The position numbers and the translations under genes are program-made. DNA of 54,115 nucleotides from Gnetum montanum (taxonomy: Eukaryota; Streptophyta; Gnetopsida; Gnetales; Gnetaceae). Where the stretch lies: assembly GCA_015680685.1 (NCBI GenBank), contig MNCI01038321.1, forward strand, positions 158,833-212,947, in the 5' to 3' direction. Positions within the stretch are counted from its first letter, which is position 1. Every line of letters begins with the position of its first letter. Shown in pieces: positions 41,950 to 53,290 of the stretch. Under the pieces are notes generated by a model, which saw only the letters and a list, made by a program, of their open reading frames with translations, ran no database searches and had not been told where the DNA came from.

Positions 41950-44727
41950 TGTTGGCGACCGTTTGGGACGCAACCGCCAACGAGTGTCCTCGAACAGGAT
42001 TTAGGTGCTGGTCTCTAGCAATACCAAGGCCCAGATACCTCCAAATAAACTCAGTAGTTAATGTGAGTATGTGTGTGTGCTGTTGCGGCGTGCGGTTGTG
42101 AGAAATGTAACGATTGCGTTGCGTGTAAACTACAAATGACTTACTTTAAAGAGATTCAGCCAACTTTGCCAAGTACTGTGAGTTGTTGAAAATTTCCTAT
42201 TTTGTTCAACTGCCTAGTCTACGCGGTCCTTATAATACCTACTTGTAACAAATAAAATTTTGCAAAAACATTTGAGCACAACTCCGCAATCTACTCCTAA
42301 TTTTCCCCAGAGAAAGAGATAGTTCCACAAGAAAACTAGAAATAGAGCAAGATTCGATGGAAATAAGCAGAAAAGAAAAGAAAGCAGATTTGTGTAGACC
42401 TCAAATATTTAAACAAGGTAAAATGACACGAGTAAACACTTCGCAATAAAGCTATCCCAAATTCAATATCTACGAATTGTTCAAACTTCCAAGGCTCAAA
42501 CAAGCAATATCTTCAAGACAATCCTACTATGCTACCAAAAATTGCTGCGTAAACTACCACGTACGAGACTCCATTTTGACTAGATAATAGATGTCAACGA
42601 TTGCATTCAAACAGAACCTTTAAAAGACTTGACAATTTCTGATTGAAATACCACGGGAATTCACTTTAAAGATAAAAAGAAGCTATTCTGGTCCCATCAA
42701 AATACCAAAGATTTTCTGAACCCTCTCGACTACTGAATTGTTCAACGGCGTGACTACAAACAGAGGCTCTCTTACAACAATCCCAATAGCAGTTCCCACA
42801 CGTTGCATAATAACGAAATTTACTACTAAAATGCTCTTAAGGCTTTTAAACACAAGCGCTTCTATGGCAAAATTTTAATAGAAATTTCTATCGGGCAACA
42901 AGAACAGTAAGAGCAATCTAAAAATCCCAAAATTACTTGCCAAGGATGATACTATCTAAACCACTAGCTAAACAATTTAAACAAAACAAAAAATAAAATA
43001 CATAACTCATAGGACCATGACAAAGAGGCTGAAATCTTTATTCTAGCAAGCCATCCTACAAGCAATCGTCACGATTTCTTCTTTACAAAATGTTCTTCTC
43101 CCCAAGACTCAAATTGTCTCCAAGTGAGAGCCCAAGTGCTAACTAGTAGCCTTCAAAGTGTGATGTATGAGACCCCAAGTGTGATGTGAGAAGTGATGAT
43201 CCTCCCCTTTTCTATCTCTACCTTGAAGCCCTTTTATAGGTGTCAAAGGTAGTTACATAGGCAAAATATCTCACCTAACTTCTCTCCCAAGTGACTTGCC
43301 CAACAAGTTAGGGAGTATTTAACTTAGGAAGTTAGGAAGTTAGGGAATAGATAAATATTGTTTATGAAAAATAATTCCAACAATCTCACATAATTGTTCA
43401 CAAGTATATCAATAATCTTTGCTTTGTTCTAGGATTTGGAGGATGATTATAGAGCTCTTAATGTTTGAATAACAAGATGATAATACAACATTTACCTTGG
43501 AATAAATGTTGTGGGTGCCTTGTTCTTAAATATTTAGTGGATATGTAAAAATGACCGAAAAAATAAAATTTGAAACTTTAAGCCTGAATGCAAGGGCGCT
43601 AGACCTGGAACAGTTATCAAACATTTCAGAAATATCCTGCTCTTGTCCAGGATCATTAGCAACCACCACCGTGGGAGAAGGCTCAGCAGCTACACCTGGC
43701 ACTGTTGCTACGTTTGGTTACTGGGAGAAAGATCTGGGAATGGACGTAATTCACTGGACGGATAGCCCTGGATCATAGGGTTTCGGTTGCCTAAACTGTT
43801 TTATTTTACCCCAAATTCGCTAGGGCTTCCTGCGTTTTCACGTTTCTGTAAATCGTTCTTCAAAATTCCTGCCATTGATTTCAAGGTTTAGAGCAATCGC
43901 ATCGTAGATCTGCTACTGCGGTAGAGCACCCTTTTGTTTGTTTTTTAAAATTTAATGGTGAGGGTTCGATAGCACGGAATCCAGGTGGAGGTCTTGGTGA
44001 CTCTGTTTGCCCTAGCACGGGCGGCCAACGCTGCTTATGGTTTGCTATTTTAATGTTGATGTTTGCTTTTCTGAGTTACGTGGCGCGACACACATCGGCG
44101 TCATTGGAGGCAGGTGAATCAACTGTATAAAGCTTAAATTCAGATGTGAGTCCCTCTTCTTTGAATTCGCGTCCCTGCAGAAGAAATTTCGGCACAACAC
44201 GGCCAGCAGAGATGCCACTGATTTGGGTAAAAAGAACAGTTAATTTTACACGAAACAGAAAAACATTTCAGAGCAAAAACCCTTGCATTCTTCTGCGTTA
44301 GGATTAACGTGATTCCTGCGATTTCTGTAACGAAAAACTAGCATTCTTTTGGACTATTTTTCTTTCCTCCATCTTTCTTCCATTGTGTACAAGGGCTGGA
44401 ACTATGTTTGCGTTTTTTCCTTGCCGTAGAAAACATTATTCAAACCTTAATATATTAGCTTTGATATTTTCCTTGATACATCTGTAAACGGGGATCGGCT
44501 CTTTTAGCATTCCACTTGTTTTTCATCCTTCATTTTCCAAAGGAGCATGATGAATTTTCCTTATCATTTGAAAAACTCTATCTTCCTTTAACAATTCTTC
44601 TTGAACATCAAAGTATTAAAATATCAATAAAGCACAACCAACATGTATATTTCTCTTGATTATCCTTTGTGACTTATTCATATTTTATCATCTTTGCTGC
44701 TCCATGAAATGGCTAAATGTGTCAACA
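41950..44727 (-). mobile_element. 2778-bp TG...CA insertion with GGTTA target duplication, probable solo LTR
   Basis: GGTTA stands at 41945-41949 and again at 44728-44732. The inserted DNA begins TGTTGGCGACC and ends GTCAACA. Removing it and one GGTTA rejoins the integrase reading exactly. TG...CA ends with 5-bp duplication mark an LTR-element product. On the minus strand there is a TATA box (CTATAAAA, complement of 43232-43239) and an AATAAA about 200 bases further (complement of 43037-43042), as in an LTR. No two internal copies of an LTR are seen, so a very long solo LTR is likeliest. An inner TTCCAACA at 43375-43382, preceded on the minus strand by GTGAGAT, hints at a further nested end. 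The 75-codon plus-strand frame at 43551-43778 matches nothing I know. Confidence 0.8.
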
Positions 44728-45190
44728 GGTTACAAATAGGGAAATATCAAAGATCTTAATGAGAAAAATTAGCAAATATAGGAGAGACTAGAGCACAAAA
44801 CTTAATGATGCCTTTTGGACCTATTTCTCTACATGGAAACTCCTTGTAGGCTACTCTCCCTATGAGTTGGTGTATGAAAATTACCAACTCTTCTAATTCA
44901 ATTTGAGCTCTATACACTTTCAATAGCTTGTGACCTTGACCTTGACCTTAGCCTAGCATAAAAATAAATATTAATAAACCTTAACATGCTAGATGAGAAT
45001 TAATTGGTGGCCCTTTCATTGAATGAAGTGCACAAGGCATTCAACAAAAAATCTCATGACCTTAGAATAAGAAAAGTAAAATTTCAATGTAGAGGCAAGG
45101 TCCTCTATTAGAACCCCACACACATGTCTTAACAAACTAAGTTTTAGATGTTGTGGGAAGGGCCTTACATAATTTACAAAACTTTTTCTT
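44728..45190 (+). pseudogene. Gypsy integrase, part 2 (C-terminal domain)
   Basis: Directly after the insertion the frame reads VTNREISKILMRKISKYRRD, STKLNDAFWTYFSTWKLLVG, YSPYELVYENYQL, then LYTLSIACDLDLDLSLA, NEVHKAFNKKSHDLRI and MLWEGPYI. Plant gypsy integrases read VTNREIKKILEK, KLNDALWAYRTAYKTP.G, SPYRLVYGK and WMGPYEV here, including the GPY module. It is the true continuation of part 1. Confidence 0.9.
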
Positions 45191-47440
45191 TTAGGGCCAT
45201 GTTGATCTACAAACATGAAAGCCCAAACAAAAAGTAATTGGGCAACATGCAACAACTCAAACCTTTCCATGAGCCTAAGCAAGCCAGTGAAAGCAAAACC
45301 TCCTTAGATTGACAACCTTGCTTAATTTTTTGAATCTCTTCCTTTCAAATTAGTTATGGGCTAGATGGTCATTTGTGGTGATTATTAAAGTGGCTTCTTA
45401 GTTTTTCTACCTTTTTGTTTTACAATTTTTTCTTTTACACTTTGTTGTTTTTACAATTTTTTATTTTACATGTTATTTTTCTAATTTTTTTTTTACAAAA
45501 CTGTTAGTACATTTTAACTTTCTTGAATATTTTATAATCTCTTTTATATTTTACTTTATTTTGCTATGAATTTTTCTTATTGTTTTTAAAGAAAAGTGCT
45601 TTATTACCAGTAGGACATAGAGATGCTATAGTTGTTTGCTAATGGTGGTTTGTACTTACAGTTTTTGATTGCTAATGTCAAATTTTAATCTTTTAATTTT
45701 GATGATTGATGACTAAGACAAAGTTTCCTTTTCATGGAGTAGGTAGTGAGTCCATGTCATCCACCCATCCATAAACTCTATGGTCTTCATGGTTTTGGAA
45801 GTATGAGTTCCCTTTTCCTTAATGAAACTTTAATGAACTTGTGACCTTTGTATTTTTTAAACTTGGGAAGGATTCATATGATTTGAAAAGCATGTGACTT
45901 TAAGAGGACTAAATACTCTTTATGCCTTTCTACTTACTTGAGTGCATGAGTGTTTTCATGGATTTCTTACTGTTCCATGTCGACCAATAATAGGAAGTTA
46001 ATAAGTCTTTACATGGTGTGGTTTCCATTCAAAAATCCATAAAAATTTAAAATGAAAAAAAAACAAATGATGAAAATTCAAAGTATTCCCCTTAGATAGA
46101 AATAACAAGCTACAAGCACTGGTTATGGGACTATAAAGACATGTTACCCATGCTTGAACATCCCCTGTAACTAAAGCCCTTTCTTACTTCCTTCTTCTCT
46201 TTGCTTTTTCCTAAATAAGGAATGATGATTGATTTATGATAGCATTCTTGTGTCTTGAGGGGGTGGACTAGTCTTAGAAAGATAATGCAAAGTTGTTGAA
46301 GATGGTTGGTTTTGATCTAGACTAAGGATAGACTTTATCGGGTTATTTAACCATAAGATCCACAAGGAACTTCATGTAACCATGATTAGGAACTCCATTC
46401 CATCTTCTCTCATCCATTGATGCTTTCCATAACTCACCTCACTACCAATCTCTATGTCTTGTCCAATGTCTTATCATGATGTGTCAAAATTCTTAGGTAG
46501 ATTCTTCTAGATTTGGTCCTTAACTTTTCATAACCATTAATCAACTATGAGGCTCATGAGCTCCTTAGTTGAGGTTGTGCAAGGGTAAAAAGGGCATGAG
46601 CCTACTATGGGAAGGTTCCACTTGCATATCTCTTGGTTGGATTAGTTAAGTTTCTTATCCTTAGGCATTTTTTCGATCAAATCTTTTGTGTGCCCCATCA
46701 TGCATCCAACTATGCACTCCTTAAGGCATTTTATTTAATGCAATTTCATTCTGCCACAAATTTCTCCATTTTCATGAATTATCAAGCCCTCTTTGAGATT
46801 TCATCATGTTCATGAATTTTTTGGGTCTTTGAAGACATTAATTTCATGCTTAAACTCTCTTTATTTTTCATATTTTTTAAAGGTAAAAATTTTGGTCATA
46901 GGCTCCATAAACAAGCACCCGTCGATGAAGCCAATGCATGAATGAGACCCCATATATGGGATCCTATTAATGCAGGGGTTCACTTGCTTATATATAGGCG
47001 ACCACACTTAGTGATTTTCACATTTGCTTCAAAATGAGAGGGGCGTTTTTAAATTTTTTAGAGCCCAGAAGCTTCCAAGAGCCATATTTTGCTAGCCATT
47101 TATTTGATTCACTTTGTTCTTTGATCCTTTAGCTACTAGAGGTAAGCTCTTTGTTATGGAGGCCACAAACCTTAAGCTTTTAACAAAACATTTCTTGAAA
47201 AAATTTCTAACTGACCCCAAGTTTAACAAAGAAATCAACATGAAAACATCAAATTATGAGAGCTAAACCTTTTCCACAAGCTTCGATGACATTCTAATTT
47301 AAGAATCATCAAAATAATAATAAAATAATCAATCTACTATGGTCCAAACGTAACCTATGTGTAACTACCCAATGAAAAGGGTACTTAAATGTTATAAGTT
47401 ATACATTGTATGCTAATCCTTGGCTATGTTTTAATCATAG
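45191..47440. other. AT-rich DNA, possible gypsy 3' LTR
   Basis: No coding domain is seen. TTATATATAGGCGACC near 46989 looks like a TATA box followed by leader-like sequence, so part of this stretch may be an LTR promoter. Its partner was not found. Small frames (45016-45282 on the minus strand, 46633-46815) overlap the integrase end or are chance. Confidence 0.4.
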
Positions 47441-50205
47441 ATGACACCTAAGGGAAAGCACGTGCACAAAGGAGGATCATCCCAAGAAAGGGAGAAATGG
47501 CCAAGAACGGGAAGCGATCAAGAATAGCCCCATGAGTAAGCAGATACCTAACCCATGAGACCTCTTTGGAAGGAGTCTGAAGTGGAATCTATTAGACAAA
47601 TTCCTGAAGAACTAGCTGCAACAAAATAATCTCATTGAGATGAGGCACCAAAGCTTAGACCGAACCTTACGGTTACCTTGATAGAGGCTTTCCTTAAGAA
47701 AATCACAAATAAGAAGATCCAAAATTAGTGCCCCAAGAGTTAAAATTTGGTCCTTTCTTAGAGTTCACGCCTTCAATAGTTAAGACTCAATTGCAAAACT
47801 CTCCCATGTGGCCCATAATCACTTCTATTGGGGAGTGGTACGTTGGAGAGACATACATATTCTGGAATAATCGATAGGCCAGTTCAACAATCAAGATCAA
47901 GGACATTTCAGTGTCCTACTTGGTGAAAGTTGTTGCAAAGGCCCTTGGGTTACAAGAAATTCAGGAAAGCCTTGTTGAAATATCCATGCAGGAAAATCTT
48001 AGTGTCAAGAAAGAATGGACATATGGTGTTATAGAGTCAATCAAAAGAAGTTTGGTGCACTCACCATGGCAAAGCATCCATAGTTAAAAATTGCAGCCTT
48101 TCACCTTAATCCAACAGTGAGGCCAAGTAAGATCATAGCTTTCTTCGCCCATGCATGTGCTAGTCTAAGCAGTTGATTCCCTATCAACCTTCCATACTTG
48201 ATCTATGTTGAGATAGAGAAGCAATTTAAGGAAAATGAATGTGGAAGGAAGATACTTCCCTTTCCATGTCTCATCTAGAAATTATGCAAGAGGGGAGGCA
48301 TAACACACTATACAAATAACGTTGTATGACATGCTCCATTTGCTTCCTAGGTAAAGATGATGAAGGACAAGGTGCCTGCCAAATTCATTCAAGAAGAGGA
48401 GTAGCAATTTCCACCTCCACCACCCACTCATGAAATAATGTTGGATTCCTACATTATCCTTGAGCACATGCACGAGATCCAAGAGTAGCTCTTGTGAGAG
48501 CAAGAGCAATGAGCAGGAACAAGTGGCGATGATTCATCTATGTATAACCTAGCAATGAGTCATCTCAATGAAGTGGCTCAAACTATTAGCCTGATGGAAG
48601 TAGGTGGACCAATTTTCTCAATCCAAAGAATGAAACTACCTACAAGATCAAATCCTAATGCTTGAGAGGTAACGGTATCTCTCTTGCAATAATAGTAATT
48701 CCCAAAAATCTCTAGGATGATTACTACTTTCCCGATGCATCTGGAGGAGGGTGATGGGGCAACTATCTTAGTAATGCATCACCATGGATAGGAGACAACA
48801 ATAGACATGACTACTAATAGAATTAGCAAAGCATTGAATGCGCCTATGACATATGTACTAGATGTTTATGCACTCAGAGATGTGCAGACATTTTTTGGAA
48901 TAGTTTAAATTTCTTTGATATTTCAAATACTATCACTACAACCCAATTGGAGCTACTAGAAGAAGGGGTAGGTGCATCATATTAGAGGGGCAACTCAAAA
49001 TAGCCCAAGCATAAAACCAATGCTTGACTATGGAGGTTGTTGAATTAGAGCTTGTCTCATTGATCCCATGTTTCTCAACCATGTATGGACAAGGGATGAA
49101 GCCTTCAAGTAGCCTAAAGACAAGCTCAAAAAGGTTGAAAATGAGAAGGTGATGGCCATCTTTGACCAATTTGTGGCCAATGTCAAAACATACACCATTA
49201 AGAAGGACTTGGTCCATACGTGCCATGAGAATGCAATTTTGACAATAGAAAATCATCATCTGCAAAGTGTTGATGTGTAGAAGTAGCAGATGCAAGATTT
49301 TATTCATCAACAGTAAGAGTAGCTAGCTAGAATAAACAATGAATTAAGAAGATTAGTAGTTGAAAATAGAAATCTCTTCATGGAGGAAGCTTAAGCCCTT
49401 TGCCAAAAATATACAATAGAGATAGCCTCCTAGAAAATGAGGCTTAAAAAATTAAGAGAGTTAAAAATCATTATAGAGATTAAGTCAATCTATAAAAGGA
49501 AATCATTGAAAAAAACATCCAGATGGTGAAAGAAAAAGTCAATGAGGCCCTCCAGCAGCTCAAGAAAGGAGATGATGTCTGGCAGCCTATCTTTGATGGG
49601 CTAATGACTAAAACAAAGTGAATATTTACATGAAAGAGCTATAGATTGAGGAGATGATGCAGTATGTGAAGCTTTCCAACCTATGTTATGTAAATTTTAT
49701 GATACTGATTGCTAGTAGACTATAGTCTAAAGTGAAGAAACAAGTAGCTAGCTTTTACTTGTTGTACAAGCTAGAATTCAAGCATCATAAAGACACCAAG
49801 AAAAAGCTTGAGATTGCCAATGTCAAACTTGAGGTTCTCAAAGTAAAATTCATAGATTAATGATCGACTATTAAGAACCTAGCCTAGGGAATGGAAAACT
49901 ACCAGAAGCTATGCAATTTACTTAGAGCATTCGATATCAAACGTAAACAGTTCGCTGCTTGGTTTGTGAATGTTAAGAAGTTGTTCCCAACAATTCCCTA
50001 TCTGTGGGATATTCCCATCCCAGCCCACATTGGCAAAGCCATGCGGATTATCAATGATCCTCAAAGTAAGAAGGAGAATATGAAGGCATTGTTGGATGTC
50101 TTTTATCTTCCACCGAAAGTTGTAGCTACCACAAGACAACCATAACCACCTCAACCACCACATGTTCCTAAAGTAGGAGAAGGCCCTTCAAACCCTTAGG
50201 AGGCT
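47441..50205 (+). pseudogene. Degenerate retroelement ORF: plant-mobile-domain-like region plus coiled coil
   Basis: After ATCATAG at 47434-47440 a frame starts MTPKGKHVHKGGSSQE. Broken pieces follow: WPIITSIGEWYVGETYIFWN, KIKDISVSYLVKVVAKALGL, KEWTYGVIESIKRSLVHSPW, INLPYLIYVEIEKQFKENEC, GRKILPFPCLI and ITHYTNNVV. The pattern resembles the putative plant transposon / plant mobile domain proteins found in LTR elements. Beyond 48.9 kb come long heptad-like E/K/Q-rich pieces (FVANVKTYTIKKDL, EKVNEALQQLKKGDD), suggesting a coiled coil. The last 84 codons (49891-50145) are open: FDIKRKQFAAWFVNVKKLFP, TIPYLWDIPIPAHIGKAM. I cannot name the family firmly. Stops and frameshifts are frequent. It lies directly before an LTR. 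Confidence 0.45.
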
Positions 50206-50397
50206 CCACCACATGGAACTATTTGATCTTTTCCAACATCTTCACACCATCAAAAAAATTATGCTTGTTAATTTTGTTTTAGTATTTAATTTTGTTGTTC
50301 TAAATACTAAAATTTTTTTGTTATGTGTTTGTTTGTGTGTTACTAATCCCATTCCTTCCCAAATTTTGTAAAGAACTGGAGGACAAGTTTTTATTTA

Positions 50398-50417
50398 CTT
50401 GTAGGGGTATGATGAAG
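50398..50417 (+). other. Candidate polypurine tract before the LTR
   Basis: TTGTAGGGGTATGATGAAG directly precedes TGTCACGATTTGG. The purine-rich stretch and the TG start fit a 3' LTR junction of a gypsy-type element. Confidence 0.4.
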
Positions 50418-51229
50418 TGTCACGATTTGGTTGTGTCAATAGGATGCCATCAATGTGATCCCATTGTAGCAACCAAAAACATCAACGACTAGAACACCAA
50501 GAGGTCGACAAGCACATAGCCTAGCCCCACATCCATGTGAGGGCCTTGTTGGAGGCATAGACAGGGTGCCCTAAATGTTCTTGTCAATTGAATAGGGACT
50601 TACGGAGTGCAAATGGTGTTAATGTAAATGGTGCTAAGTGTTAGGTGGGGTTAACTATTTTAACTGTGTGAACAATGCTGAGCATAGTTGGTGTTAATAG
50701 TGTGAACAGTGCCAAGAATAGTCACATTTTTCAATAGAAAATGGAAATTTTGACATGCATGGACCACTACCTAAGCATAGTTGTAGGCGAAAATGTGAAA
50801 AATGCAAAGAGAATGCAAGGGAGGAAGAGAGATAAATGGAACACCACCCCAAATGGGGTTGAGTGTAGCTAACTCCAAAAGGGATTTATAAGGTATGCAG
50901 TGTACAATAGGTGCAGTGTAGAGTGTAGTCATAGTCTCAATTATGTCAAGCCATGATGTTTGATGCTTACCATGGTGTCTGTGCCTACTGATTTAGCCAC
51001 CATGATGTACCATGGGTTGTGGTGTTTGGCTAGGTTGTAGGGGGGCTGCAATGGGCCATGGTTTACAACTCTACCTCTCTGGGTCGCTGGTGTATCTTTG
51101 GGTCTCGTTTGCCCAAATGCCAAATTCCAAACTTGAAAAATGCCAATCATCTAAAATTTGCTCTCTCCCCTTGAAAACACCCAAGGTGAGGGTATTTATA
51201 GGGTTAGGGTTGCTGAAAAATGTAGATCA

Positions 51230-51780
51230 GCTACCACATAGCATAGGGGTAGTTTGGACTATGCTCAACCCCAACTACGCTCTAGAATGTAGTCCCAACA
51301 GTTAAAAAAATATGCCAAAACTAGTGTTTTCATGCTAACTACCCTGACTACACTCTAGAGCATAGTCCTAGTAGTGGAGAGCATAGTTTTAGTACTTAGA
51401 AAAATTTGCAGCTTGTGCCATCATTCTGACACTTAGAAAAAATCTTGCAAAAATGGATGTTGTGTGTTGACTATGCTGACTATGCTCTAGAGTGTAGTCC
51501 TAGTAGTGGAGATCGTAGTCTTAACACTTATAAAAATTTTGCAGCTTATGACCTCATTCGAACATCTAGCCAAAATTGTTGAAAGTTGGCTATTGAAGCT
51601 AACTATACTCTACTATAGTGGAGACCATAGTCCTAGTACTTAGACAAATTTGTAGAAAGTGTTATAGAAAAATTTTACAAGTCTCGTAATTTGAGCTAAC
51701 TACGCTCAACACTTCAAAAAATTTGGACAAAGTGCCATGGTTTTGACACTTAGCCAAATTTGTAGTCGAGATGCTAGGAC
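51230..51780 (+). repeat. Degenerate tandem array, about 130-bp units, in the LTR U3
   Basis: CTCTAGAGCATAGTCCTAGT and CTCTAGAGTGTAGTCCTAGT start about 131 bp apart (near 51353 and 51484), each followed by AGTGGAGA and then ACTTA.AAAAA..TTGCA. Weaker units lie on both sides (near 51280 and 51600). U3 arrays of this kind can act as enhancers. Confidence 0.7.
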
Positions 51781-51891
51781 CTGATCTTTTGTGGTATTTT
51801 ACCCATCGCTGGGATCTCATTGATGTGATCCCGCCAACACAAGGTTTAACCCATTAACATGTACTCGTTGACGAGGCATCTTCTTTCTACC

Positions 51892-51898
51892 TATAAAT
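51892..51898 (+). promoter_or_regulatory. LTR TATA box
   Basis: TATAAAT at this position has the same spacing to three downstream landmarks as the minus-strand LTR at 1-470, which supports it as the true promoter. Confidence 0.65.
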
Positions 51899-52219
51899 GT
51901 GCATCATCTACTACATTTATGGCATTCCTTTCACAAGTTGTAATGAAGCTCTAGCAATTTTTCTTCCCAAAAGTTAGAATATTTTCTAAGTGCCCACAAT
52001 AGGAGTCAAAGAGTGTACAGATCTTTATTCAAGCACTATTGTACCTTAGCAATGCAGTGTGTGCGGTAATAAAGATGAGCTTTCTGATAAATCTTGCAAG
52101 ACTTTGAAATAGATTAATTGTTTCCTTTATGCATTTAATATTTTAAGAAATTTCCTTTAATTTTTTAATTAATTAATTAATTAAGATAGATTAAATACCA
52201 ATGAATTAAAACAGATAAG

Positions 52220-53230
52220 TATGACGACTTCAAGCATGTGTGTAATGCTTGGTAATCCCAATAATGCTTAATGTTTGGTAATCAAATAGCATTGTACATG
52301 TTCAAGATATGTATGGCAAGTGGGAACGGATGCTTATGTTAGGATTAGTTAAGTGTTAGTCAATTGATTAGATTAAATATCTATATTCACTATTCTTCAT
52401 TCTTAGGCAAGTTAAACATAAAAAGATAAAAATGATAAAAATCATATGCCTTAGTTATCCTTAACCATACCCTTATACTCACAAGTGTAACTGGGAAGAC
52501 AATGATTACAATAGTTGATTCACCTCCTAGAACCAATGTACTTAGAAGGCTAGAAGTTCTTGGAATTCAACTAGATCATGTGTAAACACTTGTGATTTGT
52601 ATGGTTGGGAATAGGATATACTCACTAATCATCAAAAAGCCTGATGTACCTAGACACATTTTCATGGCGACAATAAAATCAAGCTTTTTTCTATCTATTG
52701 TAGCACTTAGATTAGCATTTTAATTTATTTCCTTATAATTTAATTTAATTGTCTATTTACTTTTCATGTAAGTAGTTAAATATTTTATTCCATCACTCTT
52801 AGTCAATTTGCCTAATTATAACCAATTTTAAGCATTATATATTAATACTTGGTAATCCCATCAGTGAAGCATTTAGTATGCCCAGTAATGAGATACTTAG
52901 TAACCTAGTAGAATTAACACATGTTTAGGATGTATACAGTAAATCAAGATTAGATACTCTATGCTTAGGGTAGTTTACATTTTAATATTTTAATACTTTA
53001 AATATTTTAATAATAGAAAATACAATTACATGCCTTAGTCACACTTAACCATATAATGTAAGCTTGCACAAGTATGATTGGAAAGACAATGATTAACATC
53101 TTAACGCTTGGTTATCTAAGACATCCAACTAGCCTTAACTCTATGAAATTCAACTATGTTTTGCATGAACACTTGTCATTTGTATGGTTGGGCATAAGGT
53201 TACTTTTCTGCTCATTAATTCTCCTTATGA
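52220..53230 (+). repeat. Diverged tandem duplication, period about 585-600 bp
   Basis: Matching pairs include TTGGTAATCCCA (about 52250/52850), ATGCCTTAGT..C.CTTAACC (52446/53031), AAGACAATGATTA (52497/53083) and ACACTTGT.ATTTGTATGG (52586/53169). The two halves make up most of the LTR U5 part. Confidence 0.7.
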
Positions 53231-53290
53231 TGTATTTCATGATTTCATTTGTTATGAGTTACATAAATATAATTTTTCCTAACTTATAAG

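Larger units (their letters stand above)
38521..45190 (+). mobile_element. Ty3/gypsy element, 5'-truncated, split by a nested insertion
   Basis: Gag remnant, protease, reverse transcriptase, RNase H and integrase follow in Ty3/gypsy order on the plus strand. The integrase is interrupted at 41950 and resumes at 44728. No LTRs or primer site could be assigned; the left end seems cut near 38.5 kb. The right LTR may lie in 45.3-47.4 kb. Confidence 0.85.
50418..53290 (+). mobile_element. Long LTR, same family as the fragment at 1-470
   Basis: The start is inferred at TGTCACGA after a purine tract. Inside are a degenerate tandem array (51230-51780), a TATA box at 51892, AATAAA at 52068 and a U5 part with repeated CTTGGTAATCCCA strings. 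The TATA-to-poly(A) layout matches the minus-strand fragment at 1-470 to the base. The right end is uncertain: the U5 part contains a tandem duplication of about 590 bp, and no clear CA end or primer site could be fixed near 53.29 kb. A second TATA-like TATTTATAGGGTTAGGGTT near 51190 overlaps a telo-box-like string. Confidence 0.6.

Noticed and set aside
43387-44727. Second LTR matching 41950-43386
   Set aside because: I compared landmarks (TATA region, ends, GC-rich parts) and found no parallel order, so the insertion is not a simple two-LTR element.
51012-51305. 97-codon plus-strand frame as a gene
   Set aside because: It lies within the LTR U3 with repeats on both sides and shows no domain.
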